Source of the DNA: Bacteroidales bacterium
Lineage (GTDB): Bacteria; Bacteroidota; Bacteroidia; Bacteroidales; JAOZQN01
Assembly: GCA_029938985.1 (NCBI GenBank)
Contig: JAOZTW010000113.1
Span: 4,351 to 10,770, forward strand
Direction: 5' to 3'
Length of the DNA stretch: 6,420 nt
The notes beneath the pieces were generated by a model, which saw only the letters and a list, made by a program, of their open reading frames with translations, ran no database searches and was not told where the DNA came from. The position numbers and the translations under genes are program-made. This document shows, piece after piece, positions 1-4,860 of this stretch (within the stretch, counting starts at the first letter, position 1; each line of letters starts with the position of its first letter).

Positions 1-1616
1 AAAAACAGGTTGTAGAAACTGATAAAAAAGAAGAAATAAAATCAGAACAAAAACAGGTTGTAGAAACGGATAAAAAAGAAGAAATAAAATTAGAACAAAA
101 ACAGGTTGTAGAAACTGATAAAAAAGAAGAAATAAAATCAGAACAAAAACAAGTTGTAGAAACGGATAAAAAGGAAGAAATAAAATCAGAACAAAAACAA
201 GTTGTAGAAACGGATAAAAAAGAAATTATAGAATCTGTAGAGGACGATGTTTTAAAAGGAGTTGAAAATCAACTATATTACAAAGAATTATTTGAAGATT
301 ACAAATTAATTCACGAAAAAATTGAACTGTTAAATAACCAAGAGACAGAATTGTTTTATCAAATTTTTAAGGAAAGTAAAATTTCGGAAGATAGATTCGA
401 TTATGAGTTAACCGAAAACGACTTGGACATGAGATCCATTGATATATACTATTTTGCAAAACTAAACAGAATAAACGAAAAGTATGAAAAATCACTTCTT
501 TTCTTTGAAGAGCTTTTGAAAAGAGATGATTGGAAAAAATTTATACCAGAAGATGACGAAAGTGTTGATGAGGCAACAATATACTGTATGGAACAAATAT
601 ATTCACGAAATAGAATATATGAAGGTGATTTTTACTTTATGAAAAATGATTTAATTACAGCACTCAATTGTTACGAAAAAAGTTACAAGCTTAATCCTGA
701 AAATAAACTTGTTTTTACAAAATACTTTGAAACTTACGGAGACGCACTGTTGAAAGAAAATTTGTTTTTTGAAGCTAAGAAACAATATACAAAGGTTTTG
801 AAATTAGATCCGAAAAATGAAAAAATTGAAGATAAATCTAATTTTGCACTTTATATGATGCGTGGGAATAAGCTGTTTGCCAAAACTCCCGCTTCTTTAT
901 TAAATCCGTTAGTTTCTCCTTATTACTACTCTAAAGCGGCTAAATATAATAGCGAAAATGAATTTTTAAAAACAAGCAATAAACAGTCGTATAGAAAGTT
1001 AATGAAAATAGGTTTAGTTTTTATGTCGATTATCGTTTTATTTATTGCTATAAAATTTATACCTCCAATTCAATTTAGTAAAACTAAAAAAATTGAACCA
1101 AAAACAAATTTTACACCCTATGATAATACGATGAAAAGGGCAAATAATTATTATAATAATTTTAGTGCCTTTAATGCTTACTACCTTGACAGTGCTATAA
1201 TAAATTATAAGAAAGCAATTTATCTTAAACCTCATGATTCGCTGGCACCACTAAAATTACAAGTTACCGAACAGCGAAGAACTGATTTTGTCAATAAAGT
1301 TCAAAATAATATTGATTTAGATTCGGCGGCACACTTTATAAGTATGCGAAAAGAAAGTGAAGGTTTGCAATTATTCAAGTATTTGCATGAACCTAACAAT
1401 GAATCAACTGCGAAATATGGTTATGTTGACTCAGACCTAAGGGTTGTTATTCCTCCTATTTATGATTTTGATACAAAAAACATGTTTAATGTAGGTGAGA
1501 GATTTAGAAACGGAAAAGCATTGGTTTGCCTTAAAGTGGGTAGAACTGATACAATATATTTTCTTATTGACAACAAAGGTAATATCGTTTCAAAAAGATT
1601 TAAAGGAATAAAGTGA
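1..1616 (+). CDS. TPR / single-pass membrane / WG-repeat protein, 5' end outside the window
   Basis: The reading frame is open from base 3 to the TGA at 1614-1616, giving 537 visible residues, so the true start lies upstream. Visible residues 2-74 are a run of 16-residue charged repeats (core KQVVETDKKEEIKSEQ), probably an extended or coiled-coil linker. Residues 145-275 are helical and TPR-like (for example around 207-233 and 240-270, with the pattern A..CYEKSYKLNPEN). Residues 333-356 form one strong membrane span. A further TPR-like segment (about 379-411, ending YLKPHDSLAP) follows. Residues 471-537 match the WG beta-repeat pattern (YGYVDSDLRVVIPPIYDF, then a FLIDNKGNIV strand). TPRs usually mediate protein contacts. 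Inferred topology: N-terminal TPR part in the cytoplasm and C-terminal WG part in the periplasm. No enzymatic motif is seen and the specific role is unknown. A TTG at 351 is in frame but is not the start, because homogeneous coding sequence continues upstream of it. Confidence 0.85.
   Translation, partial: KQVVETDKKEEIKSEQKQVVETDKKEEIKLEQKQVVETDKKEEIKSEQKQVVETDKKEEIKSEQKQVVETDKKEIIESVEDDVLKGVENQLYYKELFEDYKLIHEKIELLNNQETELFYQIFKESKISEDRFDYELTENDLDMRSIDIYYFAKLNRINEKYEKSLLFFEELLKRDDWKKFIPEDDESVDEATIYCMEQIYSRNRIYEGDFYFMKNDLITALNCYEKSYKLNPENKLVFTKYFETYGDALLKENLFFEAKKQYTKVLKLDPKNEKIEDKSNFALYMMRGNKLFAKTPASLLNPLVSPYYYSKAAKYNSENEFLKTSNKQSYRKLMKIGLVFMSIIVLFIAIKFIPPIQFSKTKKIEPKTNFTPYDNTMKRANNYYNNFSAFNAYYLDSAIINYKKAIYLKPHDSLAPLKLQVTEQRRTDFVNKVQNNIDLDSAAHFISMRKESEGLQLFKYLHEPNNESTAKYGYVDSDLRVVIPPIYDFDTKNMFNVGERFRNGKALVCLKVGRTDTIYFLIDNKGNIVSKRFKGIK
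6..224 (+). repeat. In-frame 48-bp tandem repeats (5 units)
   Basis: Units begin at 6, 54, 102, 150 and 198; the fifth matches only to about 224 before diverging. Each unit encodes 16 residues of the type KQVVETDKKEEIKSEQ. Units differ by single bases (act/acg, cag/caa, tca/tta, aaa/aag). The only amino-acid change in the first four is Ser to Leu in unit 2. The array reaches the left edge, so the full copy number is unknown. The 48-bp period keeps the frame, so copy-number changes would lengthen or shorten the protein without breaking it. Confidence 0.95.
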
Positions 1617-1754
1617 AAAAATTAGGAATCAGAATTAGGTATTGGTTAACGCCTTAGGTTCTGTTATTTATATTATATTTTGTTAAAAAAACCAAAGTTT
1701 TACAACATAATAGGATAATAATACGTTTATTAATATATTATAAAAATATATAAT

Positions 1755-1770
1755 TGGCAAGATTTTTGTT
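1755..1770 (+). promoter_or_regulatory. Candidate sigma-54-like promoter before the DUF4294 gene
   Basis: The sequence TGGCAAGATTTTTGTT fits the sigma-54 pattern TGGCACG-N4-TTGCW in the -24 element and in spacing. It departs at the -12 element, where GT replaces GC, and at one base of the -24 block. It ends 33 bases before the ATG at 1803, so a transcript would have a short leader of roughly 20 bases. The same bases also contain gatttttg (1761-1768), one mismatch from the Bacteroidota -7 box TAnnTTTG, but no TTTG lies about 19 bases upstream of it. Either reading is tentative. Confidence 0.25.
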
Positions 1771-1802
1771 GTAAAAAAGTAAATACTAAACAAGAAAAAA
1801 AC

Positions 1803-2429
1803 ATGAAAAACAACGCAATAATTTTTTTAGGGGCATTGTTACTTTTTCTTTCATTTACAACTAATGCCCAAATTATACTATCAGGCGATGAACTTTTAGA
1901 CTTGGAGCGAGTAAGAAATGCCGAAAAGGTGCATGCAAAAATTATTGATGGTGATACAAATTTATATATATTTGTAAGAAATGTGGTAATACTACCACCT
2001 ATGAAATTTAAAAACAAAAGACAACGAAGAAAATACGATAGATTGGCATATCATATTAAAAAAGTATATCCTTATGCAGTAGAAATAAGAAATACTTATG
2101 CAGAAATTGAAGACGATATATCAATTTTTGAAACGAGACGAGAACGAAAAGCATTTCTTAAGAAAAAGGAAAAAGAATTGAGAAAAGAATTTGAACAAGA
2201 TTTAATAAACCTTACTTTTTATCAAGGACGCTTGTTAATAAAACTTGTAGATAGAGAAACAGGAAGCACTTCTTTTGAAGTAATTAAAGAATTTAAAGGA
2301 GGAATGAGTGCATTTTTTTGGCAATCTGTGGCTGTTATGTTTGGAGCAAATTTAAAATCTCAGTTCGATACAGAAGAAGATAAAATGATTGAAGATATTA
2401 TAGTAAGAATTGAAAACGGACAATTGTAA
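1803..2429 (+). CDS. DUF4294 family exported protein
   Basis: This is a complete 208-residue protein starting at ATG 1803 and ending at TAA 2427-2429. Residues 1-23 (MKNN, then a hydrophobic stretch, ending TTNAQ) form a classical signal peptide, so the mature protein should sit in the periplasm. The rest matches what I recall of DUF4294, a family confined to Bacteroidota. It has a basic segment KFKNKRQRRKYDRLAYHIKK (about 68-87), then VYPYA (88-92), a charged helical stretch (about 109-136), and the conserved block LTFYQGRLLIKLVDRETGST (137-156). It ends with GGMSAFFWQSVAVMFGANLKS (about 166-186) and an acidic tail. The biochemical function of the family is not known. The length is normal and nothing is truncated. 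The gene stands alone: a 186-base gap separates it from the gene before, and a tRNA follows. Confidence 0.9.
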   Translation: MKNNAIIFLGALLLFLSFTTNAQIILSGDELLDLERVRNAEKVHAKIIDGDTNLYIFVRNVVILPPMKFKNKRQRRKYDRLAYHIKKVYPYAVEIRNTYAEIEDDISIFETRRERKAFLKKKEKELRKEFEQDLINLTFYQGRLLIKLVDRETGSTSFEVIKEFKGGMSAFFWQSVAVMFGANLKSQFDTEEDKMIEDIIVRIENGQL

Positions 2430-2431
2430 AA

Positions 2432-2470
2432 TGCCTAAATAGCTCGCTATTTGCAGATTTTAAATTTTTT
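2432..2470 (+). terminator. Possible weak terminator after the DUF4294 gene
   Basis: AAATAGC (2437-2443) and GCTATTT (2446-2452) are perfect inverted arms. An outer TGC/GCA pair (2432-2434 with 2453-2455) extends the stem across a 2-base bulge. A T run (2465-2470) follows only after about nine further bases, so termination would be weak, or the hairpin may only stabilise the mRNA 3' end. Confidence 0.35.
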
Positions 2471-2547
2471 GAAAACCAAAAACAGTCTATCTTTGAGCTG
2501 CTTATTTATTTATCTTAACTTAATGAAAAAATAAATAATGTTTATTT

Positions 2548-2578
2548 TTTGCTTTTTAAAAATAATATAATATCTTTG
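2548..2578 (+). promoter_or_regulatory. Bacteroidota housekeeping promoter of the tRNA-Ala gene
   Basis: TTTG at 2548-2551 and TATCTTTG at 2571-2578 are separated by 19 bases. This is the -33/-7 arrangement (TTTG, about 19 bases, TAnnTTTG) used by the primary sigma factor of Bacteroidota. The -7 box lies 10 bases before the first tRNA base, so the transcript would start just upstream of the mature 5' end. Confidence 0.8.
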
Positions 2579-2588
2579 TATAAATTTT

Positions 2589-2662
2589 GGGGCTTTAGCT
2601 CAGTTGGCTAGAGCGTTTGACTGGCAGTCAAAAGGTCAGGGGTTCGACTCCCCTAAGCTCCA
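2589..2662 (+). tRNA. tRNA-Ala (anticodon GGC)
   Basis: A complete cloverleaf of 74 bases is present. The acceptor stem pairs 2589-2595 with 2655-2661. It contains G3:U70 (2591 with 2659), the main identity element for alanyl-tRNA synthetase. The anticodon stem is TTTGA/TCAAA (2616-2620 and 2628-2632) around the loop CTGGCAG, with GGC at 2623-2625 reading GCC/GCU alanine codons. The T arm (2638-2654) has the loop TTCGACT. The discriminator is A2662. The CCA end is not encoded (bases CAA follow). A recombinase remnant begins 177 bases downstream, so this gene's 3' end is a candidate integration site. Confidence 0.95.
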
Positions 2663-2670
2663 CAATCTTT

Positions 2671-2711
2671 AAATCAATAGAAATTATGTTTTATTTCTAT
2701 TGATTTTTTTT
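2671..2711 (+). terminator. Intrinsic terminator of the tRNA-Ala transcript
   Basis: AATCAATAGAAAT (2672-2684) and ATTTCTATTGATT (2693-2705) are a perfect 13-bp inverted repeat with an 8-base loop. It is followed immediately by a run of T to 2711. It begins 9 bases after the tRNA. The arm contains CAATAGAA, also found in the duplicated sequence at 3457-3486 and 4796-4823. Confidence 0.85.
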
Positions 2712-2762
2712 ATGAAATTTTTAAGATAGGGTAAGTCAAGATTATTTCTATGTTTTTGGCAA

Positions 2763-2806
2763 ATTGTTTTACTATTGTTTTACTATTGTTTTACTATTGT
2801 TTTACT
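2763..2806 (+). repeat. Four perfect 11-bp tandem repeats upstream of the recombinase remnant
   Basis: The unit ATTGTTTTACT occurs four times without a mismatch, starting at 2763, 2774, 2785 and 2796, and a fifth copy breaks off after AT. The 11-bp period is close to one helical turn, so repeated sites would face the same side of the DNA. The array lies between the tRNA terminator and the recombinase start at 2839. That position suits arm-type binding sites of the recombinase or operator/promoter-spacing repeats; neither is shown by the sequence alone. Confidence 0.9.
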
Positions 2807-2838
2807 ATTTTTAGCAAACAATAACAAACATTTGCCTT

Positions 2839-3222
2839 ATGAATGCAACCACAAAAATATTTTTACGAACCTGTCAAAAGCTAAATATTGACGGGACTAA
2901 TACCGTATTTTTAAGATTTACTGTAAAAAGAAAAATAAATATAATTTCTTTGAAAATAAAAGTAAAAGAAAAAGATTGGAATGAGCGAACCCGCCAAGTT
3001 AAAAAAACAGATAAAAACCATTTATCTAAAAACAAATATCTTAAAAAATACGAACAAAAAGCACGAAACATAATAGATAATTATTTTTTTGCAGACAAAC
3101 CGCTTAATTTCAAAATTTTTGAGAAAGAATTTAGAAATAAAAATTATAATGAAGTTGATTTTTATAAATTTGCAAAAACTGAAATTAAAAAAGAAACATT
3201 TGTACACGCTTTGTGTACATAG
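2839..3222 (+). pseudogene. Truncated tyrosine recombinase (phage-type integrase), N-terminal part only
   Basis: The 127-residue frame starts at ATG 2839 and ends at TAG 3220-3222. Residues 1-60 resemble the arm-DNA-binding domain of Bacteroidota tyrosine recombinases: a first strand KIFLRTCQKLNIDGTNTVFL, then ISLKIKVKEKDWNERTRQVK. Residues 65-120 (NKYLKKYEQKARNIIDNYFF, then a dFYKFAKTEIKKE segment) match the start of the SAM-like core-binding domain. Complete relatives are about 400 residues long and carry a C-terminal catalytic domain with the R...H-x-x-R...Y residues; none of that is present here or in the next 400 bases in any frame. The last residues (about 120-127) come from a dyad-repeat sequence and are not recombinase-like. 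The gene is therefore almost certainly inactive for recombination. It points away from the tRNA, as integrases of tRNA-integrated elements often do. A short DNA-binding peptide could still be made. Confidence 0.8.
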
Positions 3223-3246
3223 CGTACACAAAATGTGTGTACATGT
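3196..3246. repeat. 51-bp imperfect palindrome of GTGTAC/GTACAC elements
   Basis: The arms 3196-3218 and 3224-3246 match in inverted orientation at 18 of 23 positions around the centre ATAGC (3219-3223). The inner nine bases (TTTGTGTAC / GTACACAAA) are perfect. Nested within it are smaller dyads such as TGTACAC-GCTTT-GTGTACA (3201-3219). GTAC occurs at 3202, 3215, 3224 and 3239. It overlaps the end of the truncated recombinase frame, including its stop codon, and is visibly richer in G and C than its surroundings. It could be a protein-binding site cluster, a folded RNA or DNA hairpin, or a recombination scar. It lacks the T run of a terminator. Confidence 0.75.
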
Positions 3247-3405
3247 TTACAAACGTGTGCAAACTGTGTACTTGTGTTTACAAAACAGGTAAACATCACA
3301 AAATCAGTGTTGTATTTAATTTTAGTATTTTTTGTAATTTATTACTGAAAAATAAATGCTAATTTTAATAAAAAACTGTACAAAAAAAATGTTTACAATG
3401 TTTAC
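3245..3405. repeat. Cluster of GTTTAC-type hexamers
   Basis: GTTTAC lies at 3245-3250, 3276-3281, 3391-3396 and 3400-3405, with the reverse complement GTAAAC at 3289-3294. The related hexamers GTGTGC (3255-3260) and GTGTAC (3266-3271) fill the gaps. From 3245 to 3281 the hexamers recur every 10, 11 and 10 bases. At 3388-3405 the nonamer AATGTTTAC is repeated twice head to tail. The elements resemble half-sites of the neighbouring dyad and the GTTTTAC core of the 11-bp repeats at 2763-2806. The pattern suggests helically phased binding sites; the protein is unknown. Confidence 0.6.
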
Positions 3406-3456
3406 TTAATAAAACTTATACAGGATACAATAGAATTTTGTTTATAGTTGAACTGT

Positions 3457-3486
3457 AAAAACAAAAAATAGCCAATAGAATATTAA
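3457..3486 (+). repeat. Left copy of a direct repeat flanking the Panacea gene pair
   Basis: This 30-base stretch equals the 28 bases at 4796-4823 except for two extra T bases (3469 and 3481). It includes the non-trivial core AGCCAATAGAA. In the right copy the sequence is one arm of a hairpin terminator; here the matching arm is absent, so this looks like an orphan half. Confidence 0.75.
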
Positions 3487-3601
3487 TTGTGAGTAATATT
3501 ATTAGTATGCTTTTTAAGAGTGTTTTTCATATTATTGTAATTTTACAAAAAGTAAATATATAAAGAAATACTATAATATTTTTTTTACAATTAATTTTCC
3601 T

Positions 3602-3610
3602 TATTTTTGC
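3602..3610 (+). promoter_or_regulatory. -7 promoter box of the Panacea gene pair
   Basis: TATTTTTGC fits the Bacteroidota -7 consensus TAnnTTTG and lies 12 bases before the ATG at 3623, implying a very short leader. No clear TTTG is seen at the -33 position; only a T-rich stretch (3579-3586) lies there. The two genes downstream have no other promoter-like box between them, so they are probably co-transcribed from here. Confidence 0.5.
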
Positions 3611-3622
3611 AAAAAAAAACCT

Positions 3623-4114
3623 ATGACTAAAATAAACATATTAGCTTTTAGTAATTACTTAGTTGAATTATTTGCGAATAAAGGTGCTGCAATAACTCAC
3701 AAAAAACTGCAAAAATTACTTTATTATGTGCAGGCATGGCACTTAGTATATTTTAATGGTAATAACATATTTACAGAAACAGCACAGGCTTGGCGACACG
3801 GACCTGTTTATACAAGTGTGTATAAGATATATAGGGAAAATGAATTTAACCCAATAATGCCAAAAGAGAGCAAACCGTTAGAACAAATAGATGCTGAATA
3901 TAATAAGTTGGGTTTAAACACAGACCAGAAAGAGTATATTGATGCTGTATTGAGATTTTATGGAAAAAAAAATTCTTTTGAATTAGAAATACTTAGCCAC
4001 ATGGAAAAACCATGGATAGATGCAAGAGCAGGACTCAAAAGCCTTGATAGAGGAAACAAAGAAATTTCATTAGAAACGATGAGAACTTACTATTCTAACC
4101 TAAGAAAAAAATAA
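3623..4114 (+). CDS. Panacea-domain (DUF4065, SocA/GepA-like) protein, probable antitoxin
   Basis: This complete 163-residue protein runs from ATG 3623 to TAA 4112-4114. It shows the Panacea/DUF4065 hallmarks: KLQKLLYYVQAWHL (28-41), AQAWRHGPVYTSVYKIY (54-70), and near the C-terminus LSHMEKPWIDARAG (124-137). Panacea proteins were described as promiscuous antitoxins that bind and neutralise many unrelated toxins encoded next to them (PanAT systems). SocA of Caulobacter, a proteolytic adaptor-type antitoxin for SocB, is a relative. Family members are also common in prophages and islands. Here the domain fills the whole protein, with no added DNA-binding domain visible, so autoregulation through a helix-turn-helix is not evident. 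The next gene begins at the base after this stop codon, which implies translational coupling and the usual antitoxin-first order. The antitoxin role is inferred from family and context. Confidence 0.88.
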   Translation: MTKINILAFSNYLVELFANKGAAITHKKLQKLLYYVQAWHLVYFNGNNIFTETAQAWRHGPVYTSVYKIYRENEFNPIMPKESKPLEQIDAEYNKLGLNTDQKEYIDAVLRFYGKKNSFELEILSHMEKPWIDARAGLKSLDRGNKEISLETMRTYYSNLRKK

Positions 4115-4651
4115 ATGTCTAAATATTCTTTTGCAACAGGAAAGACAAAATTTAGAATAGGAGATAAACCAATTGAATTTAGTGAAATCACAAAACTTGA
4201 TACTACTATAAGTTTTGCTTTTGATAATATCTCTTTATCTAAAAATGTACTTTGTTTTAATAATGAAAAAATTGAAATAAAAAAATATTTTGAAATAATA
4301 GAATATATGCATTACTTATCTTCTATTAAATTAGAGCAATTAGTAGAAACGGAAAAAGAAAAATTTAATTTTCATATAATTGACCTATCTAAAAAATACC
4401 AATTAAAAACAATTATTTTAAAAATATTTAAAAGTAAAAACAGTTCAAATATCCCTGAAATTTGTAGTTTCAAAGCAGGACTTGAGGAAGAAAAACTTGC
4501 TATAGCTCCAAGATTTGTTGGTTTTTTTGGCATAAATGGAATATTCCATTTGCTTTTTTTAGATTATTTTCATGTTATTTATCCAAGTAGTATTTGTAAA
4601 ATAAAAGAGAAAGACTGGGTTGATTTTTATTTTGAAAAATTTAATGTTTGA
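4115..4651 (+). CDS. Uncharacterised protein, presumed toxin partner of the Panacea protein
   Basis: This complete 178-residue protein starts at ATG 4115 immediately after the TAA of the Panacea gene, with no gap or overlap, and stops at TGA 4649-4651. I cannot assign a named family. There is no signal peptide or clear membrane span, so it should be cytoplasmic. Visible blocks are FRIGDKPIEFSEITKLDTTI (13-32), YFEIIEYMHYLSSIKLEQLV (58-77), and a C-terminal motif PRFVGFFGINGIFHLLFLDY followed by FHVIYP (132-157). The last contains R133, G136, F144, D150, H153 and Y156. The spacing R-x-x-G-F ... F-x-x-x-F-L-D-x-x-H-x-x-Y recalls a group of small uncharacterised bacterial proteins with a (V/L)WLDPxHxLY ending. 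This is memory-based and unverified. The conserved-looking polar residues are candidates for an active site, possibly in an RNA-targeting toxin; that is speculation. The toxin call rests mainly on the coupling to a Panacea gene. Confidence 0.7.
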   Translation: MSKYSFATGKTKFRIGDKPIEFSEITKLDTTISFAFDNISLSKNVLCFNNEKIEIKKYFEIIEYMHYLSSIKLEQLVETEKEKFNFHIIDLSKKYQLKTIILKIFKSKNSSNIPEICSFKAGLEEEKLAIAPRFVGFFGINGIFHLLFLDYFHVIYPSSICKIKEKDWVDFYFEKFNV

Positions 4652-4795
4652 AGTCAACTATTTATTTCTTTACAAATATTATAATAACATTGTTTGTCCA
4701 TTATTAAATTTTAACCATTGTAAAACAATTATAAATATTTAAAAATATAATATATACAAAAAACAATAGTCAATAATGAGTTATTACTTAGTCAC

Positions 4796-4823
4796 AAAAA
4801 CAAAAAAAGCCAATAGAAATTAA
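4796..4823 (+). repeat. Right copy of the direct repeat flanking the Panacea gene pair
   Basis: This stretch is identical to 3457-3486 apart from two single-T deletions. It overlaps the left arm of the terminator at 4803-4842. The two copies enclose 1309 bases (3487-4795) that hold the complete Panacea gene, its partner and their promoter box. Confidence 0.75.
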
Positions 4824-4842
4824 ATTTTCTTTTGGCTTTTTT
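4803..4842. terminator. Bidirectional intrinsic terminator between convergent genes
   Basis: AAAAAAGCCAA (4803-4813) pairs perfectly with TTGGCTTTTTT (4832-4842). After one T-T mismatch the stem continues with AGAAA/TTTCT (4815-4819 with 4826-4830), closing a 6-base loop. A and T runs on the two outer sides let it act on both strands. It serves the Panacea pair from the left and the restriction-modification gene (stop at 4861-4863, minus strand) from the right. Confidence 0.85.
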
Positions 4843-4860
4843 GAGTTAATCTAATTGTTA

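Larger units (their letters stand above)
3223..3622. other. Non-coding spacer between the recombinase remnant and the toxin-antitoxin-like pair
   Basis: No convincing gene lies in these 400 bases on either strand; the open frames present are short and low in complexity. The left third holds the second half of the dyad and the GTTTAC cluster. The rest is very AT-rich and contains the left copy of a duplicated sequence (3457-3486), a small inverted repeat AATATTA/TAATATT (3479-3485 and 3494-3500), and a promoter-like box at 3602-3610. The missing two thirds of the recombinase are not here, so they were deleted or replaced, not merely frameshifted. Confidence 0.7.

Noticed and set aside
351..353. 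TTG as the start codon of the first gene
   Set aside because: The frame stays open to the left edge and codes for homogeneous repeat and linker sequence, so this TTG is internal.
1038..1235. Minus-strand open frame inside the TPR/WG gene
   Set aside because: It lies antisense to a well-supported coding region and has the Ile/Phe-rich composition expected from AT-rich antisense sequence.
1716..1732. Inverted repeat TAATAA/TTATTA as a terminator of the first gene
   Set aside because: The 6-bp arms contain only A and T and lack a following T run; such pairs are expected by chance in this composition.
1730..2017. Minus-strand open frame antisense to the DUF4294 gene
   Set aside because: It is a shadow of the signal-peptide and early region of a confidently assigned gene.
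2638..2662. Duplicated tRNA 3' end (att site) elsewhere in the window
   Set aside because: I looked for a second copy of the T-arm and acceptor sequence and found none between 2663 and 6420.
2763..2806. CRISPR-like array
   Set aside because: The four 11-bp units are directly adjacent with no spacers and are too short for CRISPR repeats.
3089..3292. Small plus-strand frame overlapping the recombinase remnant
   Set aside because: It is a lysine-rich, low-complexity translation in another frame of the remnant and the dyad, with no recognisable domain.
3479..3515. Terminator formed by AATATTA/TAATATT with a downstream T run
   Set aside because: The stem has only A-T pairs, the T run is 10 bases away and no gene ends just upstream. 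The left side is better explained as an orphan copy of the 4796-4823 sequence.
4717..4729. Short palindrome ATTGT-AAA-ACAAT in the convergent spacer
   Set aside because: Five AT-rich base pairs are too few to call an operator or terminator, and a much stronger terminator lies about 80 bases on.
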